A stretch of DNA of 63,683 bases from Nitrosomonadales bacterium. Its GTDB lineage: Bacteria > Pseudomonadota > Gammaproteobacteria > Burkholderiales > Gallionellaceae. This document shows positions 9,075 to 19,250 of the stretch, in pieces (position 1 is the stretch's first letter; each line of letters begins with the position of its first letter). Made by a program: the position numbers and the translations under genes. The notes below the pieces were generated by a model that saw only the letters and a list, made by a program, of their open reading frames with translations, ran no database searches and was not told the DNA's origin. The stretch spans positions 1-63,683 of the forward strand of contig JACOUM010000006.1 in the NCBI GenBank assembly GCA_016177795.1, written 5' to 3'.

Positions 9075-9226
9075 TTCTACTCCCCCTATGGTTAGCTGCC
9101 AATTTCTTTACGATGAATATCAACAACGCGGCGAATAATCCGCTGTAAACGGCTTTCCCGACATTGCAATTCCTTGCATTTCCTTGCAATTCGACCGTGT
9201 TATTTTTCATTGCGGAAAGTGCTCAG
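9075..9226 (-). promoter_or_regulatory. Duplicated promoter/operator region with three 10-bp TTGCA repeats (module 1)
   Basis: This 152-bp counterpart of 5002-5148 carries the phased decamers TTGCAATTCC (9164-9173), TTGCATTTCC (9174-9183) and TTGCAATTCG (9184-9193), placed about 90 bp from the start codon as in the other copy (about 87 bp). The region also shares the leader around the ribosome-binding site (ACTCCCCCTA on the plus strand). The minus-strand -10 candidate is TACAGC. The nearest upstream regulator is the OmpR-type protein at 9655-10395, whose family binds tandem repeats of this spacing. Regulation by it is inference. Confidence 0.65.
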
Positions 9227-9274
9227 GGAGACAGGTTGGCTCAGGCAGGCAATTCGAAGTCGCTTAAATGCTAA

Positions 9275-9617
9275 GGAGCCTCTGATTAAGTCCGCCATGA
9301 ACCGCATTGCTAACAAAAACTGGGGACTCGCCGCGACACGTTACTGCGCAGCAGCCGATTGCGGGAGCGGCCGCCTGCTGCCATTCCCGCACCAGACGCT
9401 TCGCGCACCGTGTCATGGCAGCAGTCATTCTACGATGCCAAGGAGCGCAACACCGCGAGCGCCAGTTTTTATTGCAACCCTTCAGGGCATTGGCTTTGCG
9501 GGATGAGATGCAAGGAAGGCGATGACGCGAATGGTCATTCCCTTCGCCAGGAGCTTGACGCGGCAGATCGCCCGCGAAGCCGAATGCGCGGCCATGTGGG
9601 ACTTAATCAGAGGTTCC
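9275..9617. mobile_element. 343-bp MITE-like element, IS5-type ends
   Basis: The terminal inverted repeats GGAGCCTCTGATTAAGTCC (9275-9293) and its complement GGACTTAATCAGAGGTTCC (9599-9617) match at 18 of 19 positions. They are flanked by a perfect 4-bp direct repeat CTAA (9271-9274 and 9618-9621), which fits the YTAR target preference of the IS5 family. No transposase fragment is recognisable inside. An inner inverted repeat (9488-9502 with 9571-9586) gives the right half further secondary structure. With the flanking operator, this explains the 580-bp stretch without genes between the cytochrome and the response regulator. The mobilising IS is not in the window. Confidence 0.82.
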
Positions 9618-9654
9618 CTAAAGGTGTTGCGGGGGAGGTTGGTCCGCTGAAAAC

Positions 9655-10395
9655 TTATTCAATCACCACCGGGGCGGTAAAGGCATAACCGACATGATGT
9701 ACGGTCTTGATCGGCAGGGGCTGCCCCAGGCTGGTCAGGCATTTTTTCCGCAGGCGGGCAAGCATGACATCCAGTCTTTCATCACTATTAAAAATGCGGG
9801 GGCCGATAATCTTGTCGGCAATCGCTTTTTTTGAGACCGTTTCACCATTGGCTTCGAACAGACATTTCAGCAGGAGAAGCTCGCGCGCAGTCAGATCAAG
9901 AATTTTTCCATCCGGCCCGATCAGACACCAATCCTGCTTTGCAAGATGCCAGATGCCGTCTTTTGGTTCCCCTTTCTGAATCCGCCCCGTTGCAGAGCTG
10001 GAAACAGGATGCGCTGGCCGCCGGCCGACGGCTTCGATATTGGCGACCAGTTCGGCCAGATTGACCGGCTTGACCAGGTAACGGTCGGCTCCCGCCTTCA
10101 AGCCGGCAAGGCGATCTTCCATGGCATCGCGAGCGCTGACGATGATGACTGTCAGGTCGGGCAACTCATGCAAATGGCGGGCGGCACTGATGCCGTCCTC
10201 GCCCGGCAAACCGATGTCGAGCACGACCACCTCGACGGCATCAACCGCAAACCGCCGGTAAAATTCTTCCACACTGCCAACGCCCCAGGCGGGATAACCT
10301 TGTGCTTTGAGGTATTCCAGCATGGTGTCCAGCAGATCGGCGTCATCTTCGACGACAGCGATGCGGGCCAACATTTCATGCATGTGTGAAATCAT
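9655..10395 (-). CDS. OmpR-family response regulator
   Basis: The 246-residue protein has an N-terminal receiver domain (acidic pair in VVEDDAD, phosphoacceptor Asp60 in VVVLDIGLPG, conserved Lys109 in YLVKPVN) and a C-terminal winged-helix domain from about residue 150 (LTARELLLLKCLFEANGE, then VDVML-like recognition helix LDVMLARLRKK). Its ATG overlaps the stop of the sensor kinase gene by four bases (ATGA), so the pair is translationally coupled. The next genes downstream on the same strand are the porin-cytochrome modules with phased repeats of OmpR/PhoB type. It is therefore the best candidate regulator of iron-oxidation gene expression, as inference. Confidence 0.9.
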   Translation of the reverse strand: MISHMHEMLARIAVVEDDADLLDTMLEYLKAQGYPAWGVGSVEEFYRRFAVDAVEVVVLDIGLPGEDGISAARHLHELPDLTVIIVSARDAMEDRLAGLKAGADRYLVKPVNLAELVANIEAVGRRPAHPVSSSATGRIQKGEPKDGIWHLAKQDWCLIGPDGKILDLTARELLLLKCLFEANGETVSKKAIADKIIGPRIFNSDERLDVMLARLRKKCLTSLGQPLPIKTVHHVGYAFTAPVVIE

Positions 10396-12509
10396 GAGAT
10401 TTGAAGCTGTTCTTCCCGGTCAGTTGCAAAGTTTAGCGGAATTGTCACTGTAACATGCGCCCCTTCCCCTTCACGGCTTTTCATTTCTACGCGGCCGCCA
10501 TGCTGGGCTGCAATTCTGGAAACCAGCGACAGTCCCAGTCCTGCGCCGGGAAGGGATGTGACAGATCGACCACGCATGTACTTTTGAAAGATGAATGGAA
10601 GTTCGTCAGCGGGGATACCACACCCCTGGTCAATGACTTCGAAACTGCAAACCTGGCCGATACGCTTGATGCGCAATCTGACTTCGCTTCCGGATGGGGA
10701 ATATTTGATGGCGTTGCCAAGCAGATTGAGCAGCATGATACCCAGCAATTGCGGGTCGGCGTCGAGTAGCGGAAGGTCCGGATCGAGTTCGGTAATGAGC
10801 TGATGGCTTTCGGAAATGAGCTGTGTGCCTTCTACTACCGATGCCACAAGTGCGTGAAGGTCGATGGCAGAAGAACGCAAGGTGAGCGCCTCGCTATCCA
10901 TCCGGCCTTCTGTCAGGCAATTGTCGAGAAAATTGGTTAGACGGGATACTCCGCGCCGAATTCGCGCAATGATGGGAGCCGTATCGCTTTCTGCGGGCAG
11001 TTTGATTTCAAGCAATTGGGCTGCAGAATCGATGACTGCAAGCGGCGAACGATACTCGTGCGAGATCATGGCTACCAACTGGCGTTGTTCGGCCAAGGCC
11101 AGTTCGGCGGCTTCTTTGGCACGATGAAGTGCGTTCTCCATCCGCTTGCGCTCGGTGATATCGCGCGCCACGGACAGAAAGGCAGGCTTGCCGTCGAATT
11201 CAACAAGACGGGAATTCAATTCAACCTGAGTAGGAATACCGTCCTTGCTCACCTGCGTTGTCTCGAAAACGAGTTTGCCTTGTTCCAGTATTGCCTTGAT
11301 TCGCTCCGGCACCATTGCCGCTGCTTCGGGTGTATCGATGTCGGCCGGACCCAACTGCAACAATTCCTCGTAACTGTAGCCCAGGCGCATACAGGCCGAG
11401 CGGTTGACATGGATAAAACGGCCATCCATGCCAACGACAAGAATGGCATCGGAGATCATATCGAAGAGTATTTGAAATTTTTCCCTCGCCTTGGTGACCG
11501 CCTCTTCATTCCGCTTGCGCTCGGTAATGTCGAATACCGTTGACCAACTCATCGCAAAATCACCGCCGGAATCATAAATGGCTTTCGAGCTTACAAGCCC
11601 GGTAAATACTGTGCCGTCCTTGCGAATCATGTCCACTTCAACATCATAAACAGACTCCTGTTCCATGCATCGCGCAAACCTTTCGTGGAAAGCTTGCCGG
11701 CCTGCGGATGTAATTAAATCAGGCCACCTCATTTTTCCGACTACCTCATCCCGCGTATAGCCCAGCCATGCGAGCTCGGTATCGTTGATCCGGCAGATGA
11801 CGCCATCCTTGTCCAGTGAGTGATAACCGCAGGGAGCGTGGTTGTAAAGGTCTTCAATTTCTTCCGCTGATTTGCGCAGAGACTCCTCGGTTCGCTTGCG
11901 CTCGGTGATGTCGCGAATGATCCCGATAGCATGCCAGCCGCCTCGCATCTCAACTGCCGAAATGGAGAGTTCGGCATGGATTTCGCTGCCATCCTTGCGT
12001 GTCGCCAAGACCTCGGCGATCTTGCCTATCAGCGGCCCCTCGCCATTCTCCTGGAAGCGGGCGAAACCATGATCCACATCGGCCCGGAAGCACGGTGGAA
12101 CGATCAGTCGGTGCAACTGCTGCCCCAATACCTCTTCCCGGCTGTACTGGAACATTTTTTGCGCCGCAAGATTCCAGTCGACAATCCGGCATTGCTCGTT
12201 GACAACGACAATCGCATCCTGGGCAGCAGCATTGATCTGCCTCAAATAGTCTTCCTTCTCTTTTATTTTCCGAAACACCAGCCAATAGAGTAGCGGAGCA
12301 ATGACTATGGTCAACACGATGGCATCAATAATGTTCCACGTTGCGCCCGACAACCCGAACATGGGTCTGAAAAACATATGGAGAAGCACCATAAACAGCA
12401 GCTCAACGCCGAATATGGAGACAGCCATAGCGATCACTACTCCCAGAGGAGTGTTCAATAATTTTGGCAAATTCCAGTTTTTCATGTTGTGCTCATCCAT
12501 TTCGACCAT
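10392..12509 (-). CDS. Membrane-bound hybrid-free sensor histidine kinase with three PAS domains
   Basis: The 705-residue protein has two N-terminal transmembrane helices (about residues 18-45 and 55-80) with only a short loop between them, so sensing is likely cytoplasmic. Three PAS/PAC repeats follow (about 82-210, 215-335, 340-460), each ending in a DITERKR-like linker. The kinase core has the H-box MISHEYRSPL with His484, the N-box LLNLLGNAIKYSP, and G-boxes DQGCGIP and GAGLGLSL. PAS domains often bind haem, flavin or other redox ligands, which would fit a link to electron transfer. An alternative start at residue 9 (MKNWNLP) is possible, as no strong ribosome site favours the first codon. 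Confidence 0.9.
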   Translation of the reverse strand: MVEMDEHNMKNWNLPKLLNTPLGVVIAMAVSIFGVELLFMVLLHMFFRPMFGLSGATWNIIDAIVLTIVIAPLLYWLVFRKIKEKEDYLRQINAAAQDAIVVVNEQCRIVDWNLAAQKMFQYSREEVLGQQLHRLIVPPCFRADVDHGFARFQENGEGPLIGKIAEVLATRKDGSEIHAELSISAVEMRGGWHAIGIIRDITERKRTEESLRKSAEEIEDLYNHAPCGYHSLDKDGVICRINDTELAWLGYTRDEVVGKMRWPDLITSAGRQAFHERFARCMEQESVYDVEVDMIRKDGTVFTGLVSSKAIYDSGGDFAMSWSTVFDITERKRNEEAVTKAREKFQILFDMISDAILVVGMDGRFIHVNRSACMRLGYSYEELLQLGPADIDTPEAAAMVPERIKAILEQGKLVFETTQVSKDGIPTQVELNSRLVEFDGKPAFLSVARDITERKRMENALHRAKEAAELALAEQRQLVAMISHEYRSPLAVIDSAAQLLEIKLPAESDTAPIIARIRRGVSRLTNFLDNCLTEGRMDSEALTLRSSAIDLHALVASVVEGTQLISESHQLITELDPDLPLLDADPQLLGIMLLNLLGNAIKYSPSGSEVRLRIKRIGQVCSFEVIDQGCGIPADELPFIFQKYMRGRSVTSLPGAGLGLSLVSRIAAQHGGRVEMKSREGEGAHVTVTIPLNFATDREEQLQIS

Positions 12510-12773
12510 TCAATAATTGATTGCAATATCGCCTATTCACAGGAAACATGTCAATGAACAGCCTGCCCCCCACACCGAAATGGGTTGAATGTGATAAAAG
12601 CCTTCCCCATCATTTGCAGTTATAATCGGCGCACTTTTGACCAACCATCTTATAAAGGAACAGCATGGAATGAAAAGCGGCAGATTGGCTTCTGTACCCG
12701 GTTTGGCCGGAAGCCGAATCAAGCTATCATTGGCAAAAATTCAACTGTTCGTTAGAGACGGAAGGCAGATTCT
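12510..12773. promoter_or_regulatory. Divergent intergenic region with a candidate -10 box
   Basis: This 264-bp spacer separates the sensor kinase (minus) from the frameshifted gene (plus). TATAAT at 12621-12626 is the best -10 candidate for the plus-strand gene, giving a leader of about 140 bases; no convincing -35 lies 16-18 bases upstream. Nothing else is recognised. Confidence 0.3.
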
Positions 12774-13977
12774 ATGAGTTCACGAGTTTCGTTGAGAGAT
12801 ATTCCGAAGAAAAATATTTTCCGGAAGGGTGATGTTTTCGTGCTTTTTGGCGAGCTGTTTGGCCGAGGCTATGCCAATGGACTGATCGACGAGGCTCGCA
12901 GGACAGGTATGACGATTATCGGCGTCACCGTCGGTCGCCGCGACGAGAACAACGCCTTGCGCCCGCTGACCAACGAGGAACTCGCCCAAGCCGAGGCCAA
13001 TCTCGGAGGGCGCATCATCAATGTTCCCCTGATGGCGGGATTCGATCTGGACGCGCCCGCCGGCGAGCCGACACCGACGGATCTTCTTGGCAACATGACC
13101 CTGAAGAGCTGGCAGGACGACAAGCTCGATTGGCAGCACATCGAGAAATGCCGTGCTGTTGGCGTGCAGCGCTTCAAGAGCTCGGTGGCGAAAGTGATGT
13201 CCGAACTGGCGCTTCATGTCTTCGCGGGCATTGCTCGACAGCGATCTCGGCAAACTGATCCTGATGAATTTCGATGAGGTCACCGCCAACACGTTCCAGT
13301 ACCTGATCGAGGGCAGCGCCGCGATACGGGCTCGAGTGGAAAAGGCCGGGGGGCAGGTGCGCTATACCGCCTATGGTTACCACGGCACCGAGGTCCTTAT
13401 CAATGGCGGTTACGAATGGCAGACCTACACCAACTACACCCAGGGTTACGCCAAGATGCGCCTCGAACGCGTCGCCGAATCCGCCTGGGCCGCTGGGATC
13501 AAGGCGACGGTGTACAACTGCCCCGAGATACGCACCAATTCTTCCGATATCTTCGTCGGCGTCGAGCTCTCCCTGTTCCCCCTGCTGAAGGCATTGAAGC
13601 GGGAAAATGGCGGTGCTTGGGCCGAATCGCAATGGCAGGTTTGCAGTGCGCTATTACAGGAAGGCTCTACCCTGGAAGGGCTATTGCAGAAGATCAACGC
13701 TTACAACGCAAGCGAGGTAATGAAAGGCTTCCGTAATTTCGAGGCCTGGCCGATGGACAACAGCCGGGAACTGGCCGACCTGATGATAGGTACGTCGGAC
13801 GAGATCACCCAGATGCACAAGGACCGCAAAGCGCTGGTGACCGACTTCTTGAGCGCCCTGGTGCTGGAAGGAACCGGACCGTTGATGTTTTACGAGACCT
13901 CGGATCCCGCTGCCCCGGTCATCTGGCTGAATCACGACATCATCGCAAAGCAGCTCATTGAAAGGCACTGCAAGTAA
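12774..13977 (+). pseudogene. Frameshifted ~400-codon gene with Rossmann-like N-terminus (possible FabMG-like reductase family)
   Basis: Two overlapping frames give one continuous protein. The first (from ATG 12774, GGAAGG upstream) reads DVFVLFGELFGRGYANGLID, a Rossmann-like beta-alpha start, and runs to ELALHVFA. The second, from about 13226, continues ARALLDSDLGKLILMNFDEV and ends IIAKQLIERHCK. At 13221-13230 the sequence TTCGCGGGCA would restore a single frame if two bases (one CG of a CGCGCG run) were added, giving 401 residues. Either the gene is broken by slippage or the read/assembly has an error. The second frame has no ribosome site of its own. It resembles proteins sometimes labelled FabMG-like enoyl-ACP reductase, but I am not sure of that and do not assign a function. 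Confidence 0.7.
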
Positions 13978-14050
13978 AGGCCTTTTGAAAAACAGTAGCA
14001 GGCGGTTTCAACACCACCGCCCAGGGCATAACCGGGCTGCTCCCCAGTAG

Positions 14051-14074
14051 AAACGCCACCCGCAGGTGGCGTTT
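14051..14074. terminator. Bidirectional hairpin terminator
   Basis: A perfect 10-bp stem AAACGCCACC / GGTGGCGTTT with loop CGCA lies between the convergent ends of the gene at 12774-13977 and ppiD. The A and T ends of the stem, plus CTGTTTT after it on the plus strand, allow termination from both sides. Confidence 0.85.
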
Positions 14075-14093
14075 CTGTTTTATCGGCAGCAGA

Positions 14094-15986
14094 TCAGGGC
14101 TGCTCAACCGTCTCCGGCAAATTCACCTTGATAACGGCCTGCTGTTTGGCGTCGGCCAGATAGGCGCGGAGCATTTCCTCGCCGGTCAGCTGGCGCATTT
14201 GTTGCGCATAGCCGGCGCGCCTCTTGTCATCGGGTTTTTCGGCTTCCTTGACGGTGTCTATGCGCACCAGCACATAACCATCCTGCGGCGTTTCCGCTCC
14301 AACGTACTGCGGCAATCCGGTCGCATCCGCCTGAAATACTTTGCGTATCACATCCGCATCCAGCGAGCCATGTCGCGCGCGGGTAACGGTCTGGGCGGCA
14401 GCCCAGCCCAATGCCGGCTTGTCGCCGCGCTGCAATTGTTCCAGCAACGCCCTGCCCTGTTTTACAGCCAATTCCACTGCCTGCTGGCGCGACAATTTTT
14501 GCTGAATCGCTTCCCGCACTTCGTCCAGCGTGCGTATGCTGGCCGGTTTGTATTCCAGAATCCGCGCGGCAACCAGCGTATTGGCCGCCACCTCGATCGC
14601 AGCAGTATTGCGTTTGTTCTTCACCGTCTCGTCGGTAAAAATCTCCTGCAACATTTTTGCCGTCCACAGCTCGTCCGCTGTTGTTTCCCTGGCCAACCAT
14701 CCGCTTTGCTCAATCTTCGCGCCGGCCAGGTCGGCTGCCGGCTTCAGTGTATCGCTTTGCTCATAAACGGTATTGCTGAATTTCTCCGCCAGTTCGGCAA
14801 ACTTGTCGGTGGCTTTTTGCTGGCGCAGCTTGTTCAGGATGCCTTCCTGCGCCTCATCGAACGACAAGAGTCTGGCAGGTTTAACCGCGAGCAGTTTAAT
14901 GATGTGATAGCCGAAGTCCGATTTCACCAGCCCGCTGATCTCGTCCTGCTTAAGCGCAAATGCGGCGTCTTCGAACGGCTTGACCATCATGCCGCGGCCA
15001 AAAAATCCCAGGTCACCGCCATTTGCGGCAGAGCCCGGATCCTGGGAATTCTGTTTGGCCAGTTCGGCAAACCCGGCAGGATTCTGCCGGAGTTGCTGCA
15101 ACAGCTTCTCTGCCCGCGCCCTGGCTGCATCCTGTTCGGTCTGCGGCGCGGAGGCGGCTACGGTAATCAGGATATGCGCTGCCTGACGTTCCTCGGGGGC
15201 GCCAAAATCATTCGGATGTTCGTCATAGTATTTGCGCACATCCTCTGCATTTACCTCGACCTTTGTCAGTAAATCATTTACCGAGAGACTTACATATTCG
15301 ACTTTCGCCTGCTCCTGAACCTGGAACTCTTTCTGATTCTGCTCGTAATATTCTTTGACCGCAGTCTCATCCACTTTTGCCTGCGTCAGGTAGGGCTGGA
15401 ATGATATGGCCGATACGCTTACTGTCCGTTGCTGCTCGTTCAGGCGGATGATGTTATCCGCCACGCCATTCGAGACAAATCCGTTCTGTGTATAGGCATC
15501 ACGCACCTGCTGGACGAGCAAGTCATCGCGCAGGCGCGCTTCAAACATCAGCAGTGACATGTTCTGGCCTGCCAGCGCGGTTTCATAGCGTTTTTTATCG
15601 AATCTGCCGTTATCCTGAAATGCCTCAATACCCTGAATGACTTGTGCCACCTGTTCATCCGGGATGGCCAAACCGGTATCCCGGCCATGCTCGATCAGCA
15701 AACGCTGTTCGATCAGATTATTCATCACCGCGCGCTTCATCTCGGGGCTATCCAGCATCGCTGCATCAAAATTTGCACCCATCATTTCACGCAGGCGATC
15801 CTGCTGCTGGCGCAGCGCGAACTCGAACTCGCGCTGGGTAATTTTTGCATCATTTACCGTGGCAACGGTTTCTGCCCTGTTCCCGGATTTGTTGTATGAA
15901 TCCACCCCCCAGAATGCAAACGGCAATACGATAAGCGCCAGAACTATCTGCACCAACCGTTTTCTTTCATGAACAAAATCGAACAT
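14094..15986 (-). CDS. ppiD: Periplasmic folding chaperone PpiD (SurA-like N domain, PPIase)
   Basis: The 630-residue protein has one N-terminal membrane anchor (about residues 12-29, [17 protein letters not shown]), a SurA-type N-terminal chaperone domain ([19 protein letters not shown]), and a parvulin rotamase domain at about 255-360 ([30 protein letters not shown]). PpiD is anchored in the inner membrane and helps proteins emerging from the Sec translocon. It closes the minus-strand quality-control cluster, downstream of the two tRNA genes, and ends at the bidirectional terminator. Length matches E. coli PpiD (623 residues). Confidence 0.93.
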   Translation of the reverse strand: MFDFVHERKRLVQIVLALIVLPFAFWGVDSYNKSGNRAETVATVNDAKITQREFEFALRQQQDRLREMMGANFDAAMLDSPEMKRAVMNNLIEQRLLIEHGRDTGLAIPDEQVAQVIQGIEAFQDNGRFDKKRYETALAGQNMSLLMFEARLRDDLLVQQVRDAYTQNGFVSNGVADNIIRLNEQQRTVSVSAISFQPYLTQAKVDETAVKEYYEQNQKEFQVQEQAKVEYVSLSVNDLLTKVEVNAEDVRKYYDEHPNDFGAPEERQAAHILITVAASAPQTEQDAARARAEKLLQQLRQNPAGFAELAKQNSQDPGSAANGGDLGFFGRGMMVKPFEDAAFALKQDEISGLVKSDFGYHIIKLLAVKPARLLSFDEAQEGILNKLRQQKATDKFAELAEKFSNTVYEQSDTLKPAADLAGAKIEQSGWLARETTADELWTAKMLQEIFTDETVKNKRNTAAIEVAANTLVAARILEYKPASIRTLDEVREAIQQKLSRQQAVELAVKQGRALLEQLQRGDKPALGWAAAQTVTRARHGSLDADVIRKVFQADATGLPQYVGAETPQDGYVLVRIDTVKEAEKPDDKRRAGYAQQMRQLTGEEMLRAYLADAKQQAVIKVNLPETVEQP

Positions 15987-16101
15987 AGCAATAACACCAA
16001 CCTATTGGCCTGGCAGGCACAAAAATGTCGCGTGCAACATTTTCCAGATCCTGTCAGAGAACCAGATATAAAAAAAGGCGAACTTGCGTTCGCCTTGAAT
16101 T

Positions 16102-16178
16102 TGGCGGAGTGGACGGGACTCGAACCCGCGACCCCCGGCGTGACAGGCCGGTATTCTAACCAACTGAACTACCACTCC
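16102..16178 (-). tRNA. tRNA-Asp (GTC)
   Basis: On the minus strand a 77-base cloverleaf starts GGAGTGGTAGTTCAG and ends CCACTCC-G-CCA with the CCA encoded. The anticodon loop reads CTGTCAC (anticodon GTC), with the 7-bp acceptor GGAGTGG/CCACTCC and the T-arm motif GGTTCGAGTCC. Confidence 0.97.
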
Positions 16179-16191
16179 AAAAAACTATTTG

Positions 16192-16267
16192 TGGTGGGTG
16201 CTGACGGGATCGAACCGCCGACATTCGCCTTGTAAGGGCGACGCTCTACCAGCTGAGCTAAGCACCC
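16192..16267 (-). tRNA. tRNA-Val (TAC)
   Basis: A 76-base minus-strand cloverleaf with acceptor GGGTGCT/AGCACCC, anticodon loop CTTACAA (anticodon TAC), T-arm GGTTCGATCCC and an encoded CCA. It lies 13 bp upstream of tRNA-Asp, between hupB and ppiD. Confidence 0.97.
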
Positions 16268-16280
16268 CCAGCGAAGTCGA

Positions 16281-16553
16281 CTAGTTTACAGCATCCTTCA
16301 GTCCCTTGCCAGCGGCAAATTTAGGAACTTTAGCTGCCTTGATCTTGATGGTCGCGCCAGTGCGTGGGTTACGGCCATTGCGCGCTGCGCGCTTGCCAAC
16401 CTTGAAAGTACCAAAACCAACCAGGCTTACTGTGTCGCCTTTTTTCAATGCTTTTTTAATCGTTTCTACGGTCGCATCCAAAGCGCGAGCAGCAGCAGCT
16501 TTGGGCATGTCAGCGGATTTTGCAATTGCATCTACCAGATCAGATTTATTCAC
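16281..16553 (-). CDS. hupB: DNA-binding protein HU-beta
   Basis: The 90-residue protein is a canonical [22 protein letters not shown] at the start, the hydrophobic core [11 protein letters not shown], and the beta-arm with [14 protein letters not shown] bends DNA and shapes the nucleoid as a dimer. The position downstream of lon (lon-hupB-tRNAs-ppiD) matches the conserved order in proteobacteria. A gap of about 150 bp from lon suggests its own promoter; none is obvious by eye. Confidence 0.96.
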   Translation of the reverse strand: MNKSDLVDAIAKSADMPKAAAARALDATVETIKKALKKGDTVSLVGFGTFKVGKRAARNGRNPRTGATIKIKAAKVPKFAAGKGLKDAVN

Positions 16554-16707
16554 GTAAGTCCCCTTTGTAGTGGTTGAAAGTCTAGTGGTTGAAAAACAGG
16601 AAGAACCCCTGCAGCGGCTTTATATCAAGGCATCGCAGCTTAGGTCAAGCGATTACGATAATTTTTTTATCTTGCGTCGCGCACAACCGGCTGCTAGCGA
16701 AATTTTT

Positions 16708-19134
16708 CTAGTGCTTGGTTATCGGCGACGCTTCCTGAATGTTGCCGGTTGCCGGCAAATCGGCAGGCGCGGCAGCGCCAGCTGATTCCGGCAAAGGCTC
16801 CGGCTTGCGCTCCAGAGCCAGTTCCAGCACCTGATCCACCCATTTGACCGGGTGTATATCCAGCCTGTTTTTGATGTTGTCCGGGATTTCGGCCAGATCC
16901 TTGACGTTCTCTTCCGGGATCAGAACCACCTTGATCCCTCCGCGTTGTGCCGCAAGCAGTTTTTCTTTCAAGCCGCCAATCGGCAATACCTCACCACGCA
17001 GGGTAATTTCACCGGTCATCGCCACATCGGCACGCACCGGTATTCCCGTCAGCGCCGAGACCATTGCCGTGCACATGCCTATTCCCGCACTCGGGCCATC
17101 CTTTGGAATCGCCCCTTCCGGCAAGTGGATGTGCAAATCAGTCTTGTGATAGAACTCCTGGTCGATGCCCAATCGTCTGGCACGGCTGCGCACCACACTC
17201 AGTGCGGCCTGAATGGATTCCTGCATCACATCGCCAAGCTTGCCGGTGGTGGTGGTCTTGCCCTTGCCGGGCAGCACGGCGGTTTCGATGGTCAGCAGTT
17301 CACCGCCGACCTCGGTCCATGCCAACCCGGTCACCTGCCCGACCTGGTTGTTCTTTTCGGCAACTCCATAAGAGTAGCGGCGCACGCCAAGGTATTTGTC
17401 GAGATTGCGCGCGCTGATAACAATTTTCCTGTTGCTTCCCCTTAATGAAAGCGCCTTCACCACCTTGCGGCAAATCTTGGAAATTTCCCGTTCCAGGCCG
17501 CGCACCCCCGCCTCGCGCACGTAATAACGCACGATGTCGCGCAATGCGCTTTCAGAAATGCTGATTTCCTCAGGCTTCAGGCCGTTGTTCCTGACCGCCT
17601 TGGGCACCAGGTAGCGCGTGGCAATGTTGATTTTTTCATCTTCCATGTAACTGGAAACGTGAATGATCTCCATCCGGTCCATCAGCGGTTCCGGGATGTT
17701 CAGGGTGTTTGCCGTTGCCACGAACATCACATCGGAAAGGTCGTATTCCACCTCAACATAGTGATCGACGAATGTGTTGTTCTGTTCCGGATCAAGCACT
17801 TCCAGCAGCGCGGAGGACGGATCGCCGCGCATGTCCATGCCCATCTTGTCCACTTCATCGAGCAGGAACAGGGGGTTTTTCACCGCAACCTTGCTCATGT
17901 TCTGCAAAATCTTGCCCGGCATGGAGCCGATATAGGTGCGGCGATGCCCGCGAATCTCGGATTCATCGCGCACGCCGCCCAGCGACATGCGCACAAATTT
18001 GCGATTGGTGGCACGCGCGATAGACTTCCCGAGCGAGGTCTTGCCGACACCCGGCGGCCCTACCAGGCAAAGGATCGGGGCTTTCAACTTGCTCATGCGT
18101 TGTTGCACGGCGAGATACTCGAGAATGCGTTCCTTGACCTTATCCAGGCCATAGTGATCCTCTTCCAGCACGACTTCTGCCTGCTTCAGATCGGTGCTGA
18201 TTTTTGTTTTCTTCTTCCACGGCAGGCCGATCAGCACGTCCACGTAATTGCGCACTACCGTCGCTTCGGCCGACATCGGCGACATCATGCGCAGTTTTTT
18301 CAGTTCCGCCTCGGCCTTGACGCGCGCATCCTTCGGCATATGTGCGGCCTTGATTTTCTTTTCCAGCTCGTCAAAGTCGGTACCCTCCTCGCCCTCGCCC
18401 AACTCCTTCTGGATCGCCTTGACCTGCTCGTTCAGGTAATACTCGCGCTGGCTTTTTTCCATCTGGCGTTTCACGCGGCCGCGGATGCGCTTCTCGACCT
18501 GGAGAATATCGATTTCTGCTTCCAGCAAGCCGAGCAAATGCTCCAGCCGTTTGCGGATGCCGTAGATTTCCAGCACCTCCTGCTTTTGCTCCAGCTTGAG
18601 CGGCAAATGCGCGGCAATGGTATCGACCATACGCCCGGCATCGTCAATGCCGGCTACCGAAGTCAGGATTTCCGGCGGAATTTTTTTATTGAGTTTGACA
18701 TACTGGTCGAACTGGGCAATCAACGCGCGGCGCATCGCCTCGGATTCGGCATCCGCTCCATCTTCGGCAGGCACGACTTCCACCTCGGCATCAAAATGGC
18801 TGTCCGCGTCAAATACGCGCAGCACATTGACGCGCTGTACGCCCTCCACCAGCACCTTTACCGTGCCGTCCGGCAGTTTGAGCATTTGCAGGATATTCGC
18901 CATGCTGCCGATGGCATACAGGTCTTCCTTGTCTGGGTTGTCCTTGGCGGCCGATTTTTGCGCGACCAGCACGATGCCCTTGCCGGCCTCCATGGCCGTT
19001 TCCAGCGCCTTGATTGACTTAGCGCGACCGACAAACAGCGGGATGACCATATGGGGAAACACCACTACATCGCGTAATGGCAATAATGGGTACAGATCGA
19101 CTGTAGTAGTACCTGGGGTATCTTGTTCTGACAT
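16708..19134 (-). CDS. lon: ATP-dependent protease La (Lon)
   Basis: The frame opens at a GTG at 19143, but the ATG at 19134 has AGGTGA five bases upstream, giving 808 residues. Domains in order: N-terminal Lon substrate-recognition domain ([20 protein letters not shown]), coiled region, AAA+ module with Walker [11 protein letters not shown] and Walker B LLDEVDK, and the C-terminal protease with the Ser-Lys dyad (Ser in [10 protein letters not shown], Lys in [10 protein letters not shown]). The tail after about residue 780 is a Pro/Ala-rich extension. It degrades misfolded and regulatory proteins in the cytoplasm. It follows clpX in the tig-clpP-clpX-lon series. Confidence 0.97.
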   Translation of the reverse strand: MSEQDTPGTTTVDLYPLLPLRDVVVFPHMVIPLFVGRAKSIKALETAMEAGKGIVLVAQKSAAKDNPDKEDLYAIGSMANILQMLKLPDGTVKVLVEGVQRVNVLRVFDADSHFDAEVEVVPAEDGADAESEAMRRALIAQFDQYVKLNKKIPPEILTSVAGIDDAGRMVDTIAAHLPLKLEQKQEVLEIYGIRKRLEHLLGLLEAEIDILQVEKRIRGRVKRQMEKSQREYYLNEQVKAIQKELGEGEEGTDFDELEKKIKAAHMPKDARVKAEAELKKLRMMSPMSAEATVVRNYVDVLIGLPWKKKTKISTDLKQAEVVLEEDHYGLDKVKERILEYLAVQQRMSKLKAPILCLVGPPGVGKTSLGKSIARATNRKFVRMSLGGVRDESEIRGHRRTYIGSMPGKILQNMSKVAVKNPLFLLDEVDKMGMDMRGDPSSALLEVLDPEQNNTFVDHYVEVEYDLSDVMFVATANTLNIPEPLMDRMEIIHVSSYMEDEKINIATRYLVPKAVRNNGLKPEEISISESALRDIVRYYVREAGVRGLEREISKICRKVVKALSLRGSNRKIVISARNLDKYLGVRRYSYGVAEKNNQVGQVTGLAWTEVGGELLTIETAVLPGKGKTTTTGKLGDVMQESIQAALSVVRSRARRLGIDQEFYHKTDLHIHLPEGAIPKDGPSAGIGMCTAMVSALTGIPVRADVAMTGEITLRGEVLPIGGLKEKLLAAQRGGIKVVLIPEENVKDLAEIPDNIKNRLDIHPVKWVDQVLELALERKPEPLPESAGAAAPADLPATGNIQEASPITKH

Positions 19135-19250
19135 CGCAATCACCTATTCGTTGACTGTGGGATAAGTGGGGGATGGCTCAAATAAATTCAAGCCCCCTAC
19201 CATGACAAGATATACAGGGCGGTTGGAACTGCCCGGGCAAGCCGGACTCG

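Noticed and set aside
9164-9193. The short tandem repeats as a CRISPR array
   Set aside because: Period is 10 bp with no spacers and no cas genes are in the window; the phase fits an operator.
13190-13240. Programmed frameshifting in the gene at 12774-13977
   Set aside because: No slippery heptamer or downstream structure typical of programmed frameshifting is evident; a simple CG deletion or assembly error explains the break better.
17659-19017. A 452-codon plus-strand open frame across lon
   Set aside because: It is antisense to lon over its whole length, His/Leu/Gln-rich without any domain signature, and follows from the third-position GC bias of the real gene.
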